Source: Ochotona curzoniae | Lineage: Eukaryota; Chordata; Mammalia; Lagomorpha; Ochotonidae | Direction: 5' to 3' | DNA: 64,000 nucleotides | Assembly (NCBI RefSeq): GCF_017591425.1 | Contig: NW_024467106.1 | Span: 25,100,501-25,164,500, forward strand | Part shown: one piece after another, positions 12,297-23,238 of the stretch | Layout of the letters: each line of letters begins with the position of its first letter | Numbering within the stretch: the stretch's first letter is position 1 | Translations under genes and position numbers: made by a program | Notes under the pieces: generated by a model | Databases searched by the model: none | What the model saw: the letters and a program-made list of their open reading frames with translations, nothing else | Told to the model about the DNA's origin: nothing

Positions 12297-12480
12297 TTAC
12301 TTAGTATATATACGCATGTATATGCACACCGTGAAATGCTGTGCAGCACTGCAGGTAAAGTACATTCTGTCATTCAGAACAGCATAAACAGAATTCCAGG
12401 ATTTCATTTTTACTGAACTCAAACATGTGATCTTATTTACAGAGAAAATAAAAAAAAATTCTCTTTGTGTGATTTTACAG
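12297..12480 (+). mobile_element. Probable LINE-1 3' fragment, weak
   Basis: The order 'gtgaaatgctgtgcagcactgcaggtaaagtac' followed by 'attctgtcattcagaacagcataaac' resembles the L1 phrase for caatggaatactattcagccataaaa followed by aatcctgtcatttgcaacaacatggat. Divergence is heavy and the call could be wrong. Confidence 0.35.
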
Positions 12481-12504
12481 TCCTGTATTGTCATTATAGT
12501 ATTT

Positions 12505-12640
12505 TCTTTTAAAGATAAATAAATGAAATTCAGAGCCGAGCAATTTTAACTAACTTGCCAAAGACTGCAGAACAATAAAGCCAGGATTTAGAAACATGCA
12601 GGCTGTACACAGACTGAATGGTCTTCTAATGACATTGGCA
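12505..12640 (+). mobile_element. MIR element relic
   Basis: The words 'gaaattcagagccgagcaattttaactaacttgccaaagactgcag' and 'aaagccaggatttagaaacatgcaggctgt' line up in order with the MIR core and 3' part (gaggttaagtaacttgccc ... agccaggattcaaacccaggctgt). Confidence 0.75.
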
Positions 12641-13705
12641 TTGAAACTAGAACTGAAATGAAATACGAAAATGCCACTAGCTCATGGAATTCACTAATAA
12701 AAGTGTCTTCATTGTCAACAGAAATAGAGTTAATTTGAACTTTTATTAAAGACATCAAGGGAAGTTGTAAGAACGGAACTTTTATTTTAAATTGCTGGCA
12801 GTTGTTGGCATTCCTTCAGCTAAGGGTAAGGTGTGAAGCAAGCTGCTTTCAAAGATTGAAATATTCTTCTGTAAAGCAAGAACTATGATAAGAAATTTTC
12901 ACAGCCTATCGTCCTATATTTTCTCCCCATGTAATCAACAACAAGTTAATGCTGTAAAAATAAATAAAACCCACAGGTGAGAAATGCATTTTACAAGAGG
13001 TAGTTCCTTTATTCATATTATGAATATAGAAGCGTTTATTTGCCATAAGTATTTTGACATCTATTCATATGGGAATAAAGAATAGAATGCAATACAGCAA
13101 TTTTAACTTACTGTTTATTCTTCACACTCACTACCACTTAGTAGATACCAAATGGAGAATACTGAATTATTATTTGTAAAGGTGATAAATTATAAATAAC
13201 CTAAATGTCCATCATCAAAGGATTCATTGAAAATGACAACGCAGGCGATCGCACATTTCTTAGTTTATGCTTCTGGCTGTTTCTTCAAAATTATGTCTCT
13301 AGACATAATAATGCAATAAACTGAATGGTAGAAAGTATTAAGGGTTAGAAAAAATAAGCAAGCTAATTAGAATGAGCCCACAACTGTTACTATAAGAATA
13401 ACAGTTATTTCTGAGTACAAGGCAACATAAATTTGCCATCTATTTCGATCAACGGGACAATTACTATACGACTGTTTTGAGTGTATTTCTAACATGATAG
13501 AGTAATGGGGTGAAATGAATAGCAGACAATGTGGGGAAGTCAAATAAATGTGTAAGTCATACTTTATGTAGTCCACTAGAATTTAACTTTCTAGTACACT
13601 AGTAAAGATCATTTCTGGTATTAGGATGCTACCTTATGAATGGACTCATATTTTTTTAACTTTTAATGAAGGTAATGCATTTGATTTTTTTGTTTGCTGC
13701 ACACA
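12641..13705. other. Unique AT-rich sequence
   Basis: A short piece at about 13,198-13,235 (ataacctaaatgtccatcatc) recalls an L1 3'UTR phrase but is too short to annotate. Nothing else was recognised. Confidence 0.5.
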
Positions 13706-13850
13706 GTGGGAGACAGTATGCGATGGCTCAGTCGCTTGGCTCTCTGCTGCCCGCCTGGGAGACCTTGCTGGAATTCCTGGCTCTTCATTTCACCCAGTGC
13801 AACTGGGAAATGCAAACAGAAAATCTCCCTCTTTCTCGCTCTCACAGAAA
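13706..13850 (+). mobile_element. CSINE fragment, middle to 3' part
   Basis: 'gctgcccgcctgggagaccttgctggaattcctggctct' matches the 'gggagacctggaagaagctcctggctcct' region of the SINE. The tail is 'ctccctctttctcgctctcac'. Both ends are missing. Two overlapping + frames (about 60-90 codons) are within it. Confidence 0.55.
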
Positions 13851-14468
13851 ACAGAATGGCAAATCATATTTATTGGACTTAAGGATATAATGAAAACTGA
13901 AATGTAATAAGTCATGATTGCACTAATCAAAGATGGCATCTTCTTGCACAAGATAAACAAACAAAAACAACAGAACAGATTTTATTTCTAAATGAAAGAT
14001 AATTCATTGACATTATATGGCTCATGGTGGCCCATTGAAGCAGAAAGTGTACACTGTGATAATTAAAATGTTCTTATGGCTAATCCAAGGTATTTTTTCA
14101 TTCATATTATGACACTGTATTACCCCAAGGACAATGTAATCTATAAAAGCAACCAGCACTGTATTCATTTATCTTCTCCTCTATTCATATTTAGGCTGAT
14201 GGATAAGTATTCCATTGGGCATCCATAAGACTTTATGTCAACATTTAGTTAAGTCAGTTAGTGAATTATGTAAGTAGCAACTCCTAACTAATGACTTGCT
14301 GATGTCAGCTAATTCCTCTGTGTATGACTCTTAATTGCTGTTTTTGTTCTTTGTTACCATTTTCCTACCAAAACATAAAATGTTATGGAAAGCTTTACTT
14401 ACACAAAAATCAAAGGACTAATATACGCATATTAATTCAAAAATGTTCACTTTCACACATAAAAATTA
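13851..14468. other. AT-rich unique sequence, nothing recognised
   Basis: No coding or repeat signal was recognised between the SINE fragment and the solo LTR. Confidence 0.6.
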
Positions 14469-14473
14469 CTCAT

Positions 14474-14940
14474 TGTTGGAATCCATCTAACAGGATAGCT
14501 GGGACAGCAAGGTCTGCGGGACCCTGTTGAGAAGAGGCTCCAGGAACAAGGAGGCAGAGGGCTTCTCACCCAGAGTGCACTCTTGCCCCCAGTGAGTCCT
14601 TGGATGTGCTTTGATACTTCCCTGATATATGCCAAACATCTGTGTTCCAGTTAACAAATAATCCCAAATCAAAGTAGTGCTCCTTATCAATGTCTCACAC
14701 TGATTGTACTTTGATCCTGGTGCCTGGTTTGCTCTTCTAGAATTCCCTGACACCGGCTTCCATCAAACCTTAACATTGCAACCAATGTCTGAGCTGAACT
14801 GTTTGAAGTGTTGCTTTGCTGAATGTATATAAACTGGAACCCTGGAAATAAACTGTGTCCGCTCCCCAAGAGATCCCTGTCCCCTCCCTATTTCTTTTCA
14901 GTTGCTCTTCCTCCCCAGGAACGTGCAGGGTAAATTTGCA
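14474..14940 (+). mobile_element. Solo endogenous-retrovirus LTR with 5-bp target duplication
   Basis: The 467-bp segment begins TGTTGG and ends TTTGCA. It is flanked by CTCAT at 14,469-14,473 and again at 14,941-14,945. Near its 3' end is a TATA box (TATATAAA, 14,826-14,833) followed 13 bp later by a polyadenylation signal (AATAAA, 14,847-14,852) and a C/T-rich stretch, as expected of U3-R-U5. No internal retroviral genes lie next to it, so it is the recombination product of a former provirus. The close TATA-to-AATAAA spacing suggests a betaretrovirus-like (class II) family. The family name cannot be fixed here. Confidence 0.82.
14826..14833 (+). promoter_or_regulatory. TATA box of the solo LTR
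   Basis: TATATAAA sits 115 bp before the LTR 3' edge and upstream of the LTR polyadenylation signal. It could initiate transcription rightward; whether it does is unknown. Confidence 0.6.
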
Positions 14941-14945
14941 CTCAT

Positions 14946-15430
14946 GTAGCAGAACATCAGTTTCACTTTTCATGTTTCTCAGCCTCAATACTTGACCTCA
15001 ACACTGAAATTACCTAAATTGTGGAAGAGTAAGTCAATCATAATGAAGCATTTTAATGTATGTAGCTGAAATGATCATATGAAATTGACACAAAAAAATA
15101 TTCTTTAAAACAGAACTCCAGATAGAAAGGTTTAGAGATATGGGAGAAAATGAATTTTGTCAGAAGGCAGACTTAACTCACACTGATCAATATTTATATT
15201 AGTAGCATTTAAAATGTGGAGCAAAATCTTTTTCTTGGTGAGAAGGATCTGCGAAGTAGTTGAATGAATAAACATCTTCTAGGAATACTATACACTTCAG
15301 AGGATGGAAATCCATGCAAATTTGGTGAAATCAATGCCATACATTAGAGCTAAATTCCTAGATATTGCATATTACATGAATTCCTACATCTATGATCACT
15401 TCTGACTTTTAACTTGAAATGGGTTCAGTT
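14946..15430. other. Unique AT-rich sequence, nothing recognised
   Basis: No repeat family, frame or RNA motif was recognised. Confidence 0.6.
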
Positions 15431-15530
15431 GCAGAAATCTATGGTGTGAACCAGCAGATGGAAGACCTCTCTGTCTTTCCTTTCCATAGAAGTGATCTGC
15501 CTTTCCAAAAAAAATTAATGAATCATTAAA
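15431..15530 (+). mobile_element. CSINE 3' fragment
   Basis: 'gtgaaccagcagatggaagacctctctgtc' and 'gatctgcctttccaaaaaaaatta' are the last third of the SINE. The 5' two-thirds are absent, as in ordinary 5' truncation during retroposition. Confidence 0.75.
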
Positions 15531-15577
15531 AATGCAAGGTATTTTGTATATTTCTTCTTATTATACTACATCTGGGT

Positions 15578-15900
15578 TTAAGATTTATTTATTTATTTAT
15601 TTAAAATTAGAAATATGGAGAGACAAGGAAGTAGAGACAGAGAGATTTTTCCATCTCCTGACTTACCCCTTAGTGGCCCCAATGGCTAGGACTGAGTTAG
15701 ACTCAAGCCAGGATCCAGGAAATTCATGTTTCTCCCACACAGGTAGCAGGGGCTGAGGCACTTGGAGCATCCTGTGCTACTCTTCCCAGGCAATTAATAA
15801 AGAGCTGGAATTGGAGCTGTGAAGTCATGAAACAGTGTAAATCTGACACAGCAACATCTCAGGCAGCTGCTTTCCCAGCTAAACCACAACACCATCGCTA
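15578..15900 (-). mobile_element. CSINE, older subfamily, with (TTTA)n tail
   Basis: The antisense tail is a small (TTTA) array (15,586-15,604). The body reads 'gagacagagagatttttcc', 'ccaagccaggatccaggaaa' (with the usual loss of words) and 'cagctgctttcccagctaaaccacaacacc' at the 5' end. Confidence 0.8.
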
Positions 15901-16570
15901 GTATTTGCAAGTGTAACTCTAATCTCTATCCTGCCACTGTCTCACTTCACAGTAACCTCAAAAACTACATGTACTGTGTCAAAATAACCTTTAAAAATAA
16001 GCGAAGAATATTAATTTACATTTGCAGAGATTATCATTTATAAGAAAATGTATGATGTGTTAAAAACAAAAGCAGTGCATGGAGTCACCGTAGTTGAAGT
16101 CCTAATTGCATGACTAATTAACATGTAAATTTGAAGAAGTAATATAACTATGTAACTTTAAGTATCTCAAGATCAGTGATATGTTACTGATGGGACAATT
16201 TAAACATTCATATTTAAAGTAATATGTGTACATTAATAACAAGCAGAAAATCAGTCCAGTGTAAAGGTAAGGTTTATACTTTTTTCACATTTAATGATCT
16301 GTCTGCAAGTGAACATCTCTGTGTAAGCAAAGAACTTTTACTTTAGCCTAAACGATAGATGTGATTTATTGCATGTGCTAGTTCAGACTGTTTCACAAGT
16401 TTCCATTGGTTAATGTTGCCAGTCTACAACCACAGGACTTGTGACACTATCATTAATCACTGTAAATCAAAGAAAGATACTCAGAAAACAAGAAAGAAAA
16501 CAGAGTAGGTCTTAGGAAGTGACTATTTTTTCCTAAACACAGTTACAGTAACACTATTAAAAACCAAGGA
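15901..16570. other. Unique sequence with a possible worn MIR at 16,095-16,215
   Basis: The stretch 'gtcctaattgcatgac ... gaagtaatataactatgtaac' loosely follows the antisense MIR order. It is too diverged to call. Confidence 0.4.
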
Positions 16571-16712
16571 TCCCGGCCTGGTGCGATAGGGTAACGGTTA
16601 AAGTCCTTACCTTCAACGCACCAGAATCCCATATGGACGCCGGTTCTAATCCCGGCAGCTCCACTTCCCATCCAGCTCCCTACTTGTGGCCTGGGAAAGC
16701 AGTCGAGGATGG
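16571..16712 (+). mobile_element. CSINE 5' half only
   Basis: The copy runs from 'tcccggcctggtgcgatagggtaacggtt' through the box-B region 'gccggttctaatcccggc' to 'gggaaagcagtcgaggatgg' and then stops abruptly in unique DNA. The 3' half and the tail are lost, which is not the expected outcome of retroposition. Deletion or rearrangement after insertion is likely. Confidence 0.92.
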
Positions 16713-17837
16713 AATATTCTGTGCTTTAAAAGGCTTGTGTTAAAATCAAACTAAGGATAAGTCACATGAATACTGGGTAGCTTTTATCCTTAGTTAAAAG
16801 GTGGTATTTTTATTTGCTCTAGACCATTTAATATTTTTCTTTATTTAATTTATTTAATTTTTTTTCTTTTTCAAATATATATATTTTTTTTGGTCAGAAG
16901 AAAAATCAATACCCTTTCAATTTAATAAAGTGTGCTAGAGTAAGATAAGGTCCCAGAACCCTTTGTCATTCCGGACCAAAGAAGGTGTCAAACGCCCCAC
17001 CTCCACACGCCCTGCACCTTTACCATGTAGACAGCTACTTTCGTAGCCACAAAGACAGGAAATGACATTCAGAGAGTATTTAATTGGTGTTGACTACCAT
17101 TTGACTTTTGTCTATTTATTTACTTAATTTCATAATGTGGCAACCTTGAGACTGAGACTTCCTGAGAAGCTGGCTGCTGTGGTAGCTCAGACTCACTTTC
17201 TTCAACCAAGTGCATACTCTCAGGTTAACGTTATAGTCCATTTGCATATAGGTTACAATGCAGTTCACCATAAACACAGATCCATTTGGGCCAACTCATC
17301 AATCAACTGTTGAGGGTGGTTTAGGCCTATTTATTCCACTTCAACAACGTAATTCACAAATATAATGTCCAAGATAGTGTTTCCAAGTTGTATTTTAAAA
17401 TTTTTATGATAAAACACAGGAGACAATATTTGAAATTGAGTCATGGAGTAAAGAACTCCACTATAAATCTCATTGACAGTGTATCATAAAATACCTATAT
17501 AGTGTGCCTCACTGAACTGCGATTGCAAGTCAGCTTTTACTATCTTTTAAATCACAAGAAGCTCCCTTTGAGTGATCTTGGCTTTTAACAGAGTTGCATT
17601 TCACATTACCACCTTAACTATCCCATCTCATGCATCACTAACTCACAGATAATCAGAGGACTCCTAGGGTAGCTAGTACTTTGATTATGCCACAAGTTGA
17701 TTCCACATGAGCAGTGCAAACCACCTCTCCTTCATAGAGCTGTTTTGATTATATGTTCCTCTTTCCTAATCTTAAAATTCCATCATATTATTTGAATCTG
17801 ATAAAGCAGTGTCTGTTATGGCAGCATAAAGAAAAAA
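16713..17837. other. Unique AT-rich sequence, nothing recognised
   Basis: Short TA microsatellite at 16,877-16,890. The more GC-rich segment 16,955-17,040 was not recognised. Confidence 0.55.
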
Positions 17838-18165
17838 ATATAAGGAAAAGTTTTGGCATAGCATTTAAATCACTGCTTAGGATTCTGACCTTGAAGATTT
17901 GCAATGCCTGGGCTTGGGACTAGTTCTACTCTCAACTCAAGATTCTTGCTAAGTAAATCCTGAAAGGTTGCAACTGATACCTCAACTACTTATGTCACTG
18001 TCACACACGCAATGAACCAGGATGGAGTTCCCATCTTCTGGCTCAGTCTTGCTCAGCTACAGCTGTTGTGGGTCTATAGGGAGTGAGCCCACAGATGGCA
18101 GCTCCTCTTCTATTTGAGTCAGTCTTTCTACCTCTCTGTTCTTCAAGTAAACAAAAATAAGAGGA
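17838..18165 (+). mobile_element. CSINE, older long subfamily
   Basis: A full-length but diverged copy. 'ttttggcatagcatttaaatcactgc' begins it, 'ggctcagtcttgctcagctac' and 'agctgttgtgggtctatagggagtgagccc' mark the middle, and the end is 'tctacctctctgttcttcaagtaaac'. Confidence 0.72.
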
Positions 18166-18487
18166 AAAAAAAGAAAAGAAAAGCAGTAAGGTGATTTCAT
18201 ATTATATAAGGTACAGAGAAATTGAATTCAGATTGCTAAGAACATTGACTTATGGGTATTTTTTAAAGTTAGATCTTCAAAACTCAAGTCATTTTCAAAT
18301 AGCTGATTTTTCACTGGTGAATTTCTAGTACATGTATATGTATATATATATTTTTTTTCCTTAAGAAGTTGCTTTTATCTAGAATTAAAAGCATCTGGAC
18401 TGAATTTCTTTTGTATTTATCAGACTAGTCACTGTTTTTCATTTTTAAAAAATTATGTTATAGTTTACTTTTTATAAAATATAACCA

Positions 18488-18660
18488 GGAGCCAGGAGCT
18501 TCTTCCAAGTCTCCCATGCAGGTACAGGGTCCAAAGGCTTTGGACCATATTCTGCTGCCTTTCCAGGTCACAAGCAGGGAGCCGACTGATGCTGCTCTAT
18601 GATCTATGAGTCAGTGAAGAATGGAATGAGAGTTGTGAATAAATAAAACTTAAAAATAAA
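18488..18660 (-). mobile_element. CSINE fragment, antisense, with ambiguous right end
   Basis: 'ccaggagccaggagcttcttccaag' to 'cacaagcagggagccgact' is clear antisense SINE. After 18,625 the text ends in 'aataaataaaacttaaaaataaaag', which looks like a sense SINE tail. The copy appears to abut another fragment. This lies at the left edge of the rearranged L1. Confidence 0.7.
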
Positions 18661-18679
18661 AGTCAAAATCTTTGAGATA

Positions 18680-18845
18680 GTTTCCGCTGATCTTTTTTGG
18701 TGAGATATGTCTCCTGTACGTGCATCAAATATAAGGGTTTTGTTTTTGTTTAATGGGGGTCTATTCATCTATGACATTTGATTGATGAGTTTAAGCCATT
18801 TACATTCAGTGTTAATATGAATGGGCGGTAATTTGGTCCTGTCAT
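18680..18845 (-). pseudogene. L1 ORF2 N-terminal endonuclease fragment
   Basis: The frame starts with an ATG at 18,845 and a Met-Thr-Gly start typical of L1 ORF2p. It contains FILTLNVNGLN, the strand bearing the catalytic Asn of the L1 apurinic/apyrimidinic endonuclease, and further on VQETYL, carrying the catalytic Glu. At least two stop codons fall between these motifs and a third ends the fragment, so it codes for nothing. The rest of the endonuclease, the reverse transcriptase and the C-terminal domain are absent. What is seen matches the first ~55 residues of a ~1,270-residue protein. Confidence 0.85.
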
Positions 18846-18929
18846 TCTTAGCAATGGGTTATTCATTGATTTAGTCTTCTGTTGTTGTTTTACTGGGTTG
18901 TTCTTCACATTTGCCTTTGGTTTTGTTTG

Positions 18930-19901
18930 GTACTATTCCTCTTCTCTGTCAAGAAACATCTTTAAGTTTCGTTTGTAAGGCAGGTTTGGAAGAGGCATGT
19001 GCTTTTAATTTTTCTTTACTGTGCAAGAATTTTATTTCATTTTCAAACACAAAAGAAAGCTTTGCTGGATATGTCATTGCTGGATATGTTACTTTTTCCA
19101 TTTAGATTCTGGAATATGTCATTCCATTCTCTTCTGCCCTGTAGAGTTTCCTGTGAGAGGTCTCCTGTGATTTAAACTGGCATTCCTTTATATATCAGTT
19201 GATTCTTTTTTTTCACATGCACATTTAAGGATCTTTTCTTTGTGTTCAATTGAAAATAGCTTGATGATCATGTGTTGTGAGGATTGCTTTTGGTTGATCT
19301 CTTTGGGCGTTCTATGCCCCTCCTGGATGTTGTTTCCCAATTTTTTCCACTAGATTAGGGAAATTTTCCCTTAATATTTCATTAAATATGTTTGTAAATC
19401 CAGCTTCCTTTTCTTCACCTGCTGGGACTCCCATCATTCTTATGTTTAGCTTTTCAATAATGTCTTTCAGTTCTTGAAAAAAAAAGTTTTTAGCTTGATC
19501 CAGTTCTGCTTCCAGCATTTTGTTTCTTTCCCCTTGATAACAGGAAACATCTTCCAATTCTGAGATTCTTTCTTCTGCCTCCTTCATTCTATTTTGGAGA
19601 TTGTCCAGTGTATTTTTAATTTGCTCCACTGTATTCTTCATTTCTGATATATCAGCATTAATTTGATTCATTTCCAGTGTGACATATTCCTTAAATTCCT
19701 TGAGCTCCTGTATTATGTGCTTCTTGTTGTTGATAAGAAGTTCCATAACAAGTGTTATGAATTCGGTATTCCCCATTTTCTCGATGTCTTCCTCAGTTAA
19801 CTCTGAGGTTGGCAAAGGCTTTTGCTCCTATACAGGGGAGTCTTCAGTAATATTCATTGTGCCTTTCTCTTCTTTTGCTCTTGGTCATAGTGCTTGTAGT
19901 T
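18930..19901 (-). pseudogene. L1 ORF1 relic (RNA-binding coiled-coil protein)
   Basis: The longest uninterrupted frame (19,815-19,312, 167 residues) is hydrophilic and begins at a TTG, not an ATG. Upstream in the same frame an ATG near 19,857 is separated from it by a TAG stop. A coiled-coil heptad region lies at residues ~35-100 (NLQNRMKEAEERISELED). It is followed by the RRM-like start 'IRMMGVPAGEEKEAG' and ENFPNLVEKIG. Beyond 19,312 the sequence continues after frame changes with the C-terminal domain words IKLFSIEHKEKIL and then RREWNDIFQ, interrupted by several stops. This is the ORF1p order (coiled coil, RRM, C-terminal domain). The protein would act as a trimeric RNA chaperone of L1 RNP, but the copy is dead. 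Confidence 0.9.
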
Positions 19902-20109
19902 AGCAGAATCTTCTCCTTGGGGCAGGTTTCTAAGATCTCCTCCAGCGAGTTCTAGATCTGGATTCTTACATTAGATTTCCTCCATGGTCTCTGTAGCCCC
20001 AGCCTCTGGCTCACCACTCACACCTCCTGTGATACTGTGCTGAGGCTGCACCGTTGTGTTTACAGTCTTTCTCCCACTTCTGATTTGAGCAGTTTCCTGG
20101 ATTAGGAAG

Positions 20110-20482
20110 ACACCAGAAATGCTATATAGTTAGGTTTTTGATTTTTTTTTTCTTCCTGTTGTTGATTTTGTTTTGTGGCTTTTCATTTAAGGGGATGTAC
20201 ATTAACTGTGTAATGGAGGCTATCGTTTCCAGATATAAGGATACAATGCAGTATACATCTTCCAGATCAAAGATGTAGTACCAATGAAACTGTTAACTAT
20301 GTCTTGAAAATAAGATGCTGGACTCTCTGCCCACAGTGATGGACATATGACTGTATATGAAGAACTATACTGTAGTAATGATATATGGGAACTCACTAGG
20401 GGTGGGGGGGTTCGTGGGGAGGTGGTAAGGGAAATTGTTTTATAAAAAAGAAAGAACACACACACACACACACACACACAAA
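20110..20482 (+). mobile_element. LINE-1 3'UTR end with (AC)n tail, lagomorph lineage
   Basis: The segment carries 'gtcttgaaaataagatgctggactct' and 'ctgtagtaatgatatatggg', shared with the antisense L1 3'UTR at 34,697-36,180. A G-rich run (20,399-20,411) precedes 'ttataaaaaagaaagaacacac'. The A tail has turned into an AC microsatellite (20,457-20,480). Confidence 0.75.
20457..20480. repeat. (AC)12 microsatellite in the L1 tail
   Basis: A pure AC run of 12 units follows the A-rich L1 tail 'ataaaaaagaaaga'. Confidence 0.9.
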
Positions 20483-20558
20483 TATATTGTTTTACAGTCA
20501 TGTAAGCCTAACTTCTAGAGTGAGTGAATTCTACCTATATCTAAAAGTGTAAAAGAAT

Positions 20559-20848
20559 GGGCCTGGAACTTAGCCTAGTGGCTAAAGTCCTCAACCTTGC
20601 ATATTCTAGTATTCCCATATGGGTCCTGGTTTACCTCCTGGCTGCCCCGCTTTCCTTTCTGTAGCCTTGGAGAACAGTGCAGGACATCCCAAAGCCTTGG
20701 GACCCTGCACCCACATGGGAGGCCTAGAAGAAGCTCCTCGCTCCTGGCTTAGATGGACTCAGCTTTGAACCAGTAAACAGATGGTCTTTTTCTCTCCTTC
20801 TCTCTGTAAATCTGACTTTCCAATAAAAAATAGACAAATCTTAAAAAA
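20559..20848 (+). mobile_element. CSINE, near complete
   Basis: It starts 'gggcctggaacttagcctagtggctaaagtcctc', with a well-kept A-box region, and has 'gcacccacatgggagg' in the middle. It ends 'ccaataaaaaatagacaaatcttaaaaaaat'. The 3' part lacks about 25 bp before 'ccagtaaacagatgg'. Confidence 0.92.
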
Positions 20849-22930
20849 ATAACATAAAGATTTGTTTATACAAAGAATACAGAAAAGCATGTGGATATCA
20901 CACTGTTTGGCACCCAGATAGCTGTAATTATTGTCTTCACTCATTTGTATCTTCTACATAATAACATGTGCTTCTCACTTTGTAATGCTTTTCAAGATTC
21001 CTGCTTTATCTGGCATTAATAAGCCTGCTTTCAAGAAAAGTGGTATATTTGTATAAAAATACAAAGTGTATATTTAAAATATATGAGCATCATGTTAAAT
21101 ATTAAAAATTTTGGAAAAATATTAGATACAATAAAAGAAGAAAAGGCTGTTTAAGACAAAGCATTAAACGAGGAAAGTGAGTCACACATCACCTTCCTAA
21201 ATGTTTCTTTAAATTGCCTTCTTTGAGAAATGAGTAGATTATCTTCTTCACCATGATTTCCATCGTGACAATTTTATTCAGCATGTCTAGTGTAATACTG
21301 TACATCTATGGCCTAGAGTTTAATTTAGGAGAAAATCAAACTATTAGAAACCTGACTCTTCTGAGAAAGAATAACAAAAATACCGTTTAAATCTTAATTT
21401 TCTTGACTATAAAATAGAATTGACCAATAATTGAAAAAGGATAGATGAGGAGTACTTGGAAAATACTGGCACAAAACAAATAAAGCATAAATGTGGCTGT
21501 ATTATAAAAACTCATAAAATTTTCTTACACTATGAATTGCTAATAAGATTTTATTGCTGCTTAATAATAATGCCATGATGATCACATAAAATTGCATTAT
21601 TCTAGTTACAGACACACAATTTTAGCTTTTTTGCTGAGGGCAACTATTTCCAAGATCTCATCCCATAAACTGTCTTCAGAAATTCATTCTGGGTTTTCAA
21701 GTATAAGTATTGCCTGTAATAGTAAATGTCAAGGGAAAGGGCTGTATTCTAAGTACGTGAAAGAACATAAAAACCCAGCTTTTTCTTGTGTGAGCAGGTT
21801 GTACTTATTGATATTTAGAACATAATAATGGTGTTGGCAGGCTAGGCTCAACTTGCTAAAGGATAGTGTATTTGAAATCCATTAATAAAACTTTTCTAAT
21901 CTTCTGAATATGAAAATGGAAGCTAGTGAAAGAGAAATGTGATGTGTAGGTATTTATGATCTGGAAAACAAAGATGCGACTGGATTTGATAAAATTTTGC
22001 TTTTCTTTACTCCATAATTTTTTACGTGACCATAATATTACTAAAATCTTAAACATTGAAATAATGATTGTTTCACTTGTGATACCAATCTACCATGAAT
22101 GTACAACCAAGCTAAAGTCAATTGTGAATTATGAAATGAATTGAAATGTAAAAACAGAATTTCAAGCACATTGTGATTTTATTTATCTTGGCCAAATTTA
22201 AATTGGGAATTTATCATTCTGAAGATCCATCATTTTATAAATCATTTTATTTATTTTACCTATGTTTTAGGAAACTTTGAAAGTAAACATTAAAAAATGT
22301 ATTTCAAGTATTCTTAAATGTTCTAAACATTTTTAGTAGAGTTTAAAAGATATTTAATTGGGGCCAGTAAGGTAGAGTAGTAACCCAAGACAGAGTATCA
22401 GGAATTGAAATAATGGGCCTTGAGTCACTTCTTCACATAATTTATTTGTGACTTAAGAACCTGATCAGTCCTGCTTATACATGTACTCCTTAAATTTGAG
22501 AGTTGGGCATTACAGAGCTTGCCCCGTGTAATGATTTTATGGGCAGATTATGTTGCAGGGTGAATTGGTGTTACACAATCTAGTATTCAGAGACTGTGAA
22601 AGTTCCAGTGGGCTTAAATATTTCAAAAGGAAAATAGGTATCTGTGGCTGATAATAGGCCCTTGATCCAAAATCCAAAAGGACCACACTGTGATTCAACT
22701 TGGCAGGGGTGCCAAAGACAACATTCATTATACCTATGTATTTCTGAACCTTTAAATACTATTGGTTCTGATGGTTCACATGGCTCAAGAGGAAGACATG
22801 TTACACAGAGCATCCTGTCGTGGTTGCAGATCCTACTGTGTACTGGCCTCACTCAAAACAGTCTTTGCATCATCTGAAAAATTACTCAGAGTAACATGCT
22901 CAAATGTACAAATCAACATATCTTATACCC
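20849..22930. other. Two kilobases of unique sequence, plus a possible SINE 5' scrap at 22,362
   Basis: The segment 22,530-22,920 is more GC-balanced and might be an old LTR-retrotransposon relic, but I do not recognise it. 'ggggccagtaaggtagagtagtaa' at 22,362 recalls a CSINE start; nothing after it does. Confidence 0.45.
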
Positions 22931-23238
22931 AGGACCAGAACAGTGGCTCAATTGGCTAATCATCTGCCTGTAAGCACCAGCTTTCCAAATGGGTACCAGT
23001 TTGTGTCCCACCTACTCTCTGCTTATGGCCTGGGAAAACAGCAAGATGGCCCCAAACCGTGGAACCCTATACTCATATAGGAGACCTGGGAAAAGCTCCT
23101 GGCTATTGGCTTCAGATCAGCTCAGCTTGGGCTTTCGCAACCATTTAGGAAGTGAACCACTGAATAAAAGATCTGTTTCTTTTTTCCCCTTCTGTCTCTC
23201 CTCTCTGTAAAATTGCCTTTTCAATAAAAAAAAAAAAA
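22931..23238 (+). mobile_element. CSINE, 'gtggctcaattggctaat' subfamily
   Basis: Same A-box variant as the copy at 6,563. The middle 'ggcctgggaaaacagcaagatggcc' and the poly(A) end at 23,228-23,238 are intact. Confidence 0.9.

Larger units (their letters stand above)
18668..20105 (-). mobile_element. LINE-1 5' part: 5'UTR, ORF1 and start of ORF2, antisense
   Basis: On the minus strand the order is a GC-richer leader (about 20,105-19,905), ORF1 (about 19,901-18,930, in three frames) and the first ~55 codons of ORF2 (18,845 to about 18,680). No further ORF2 follows. Instead, a SINE fragment and unrelated DNA flank the left edge. Together with the sense L1 3' end on its right, this suggests one inverted insertion (see findings). 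Confidence 0.85.

Noticed and set aside
22362..22520. CSINE 5' end at 22,362
   Set aside because: Only about 25 bp match and nothing after them does; too short to count.
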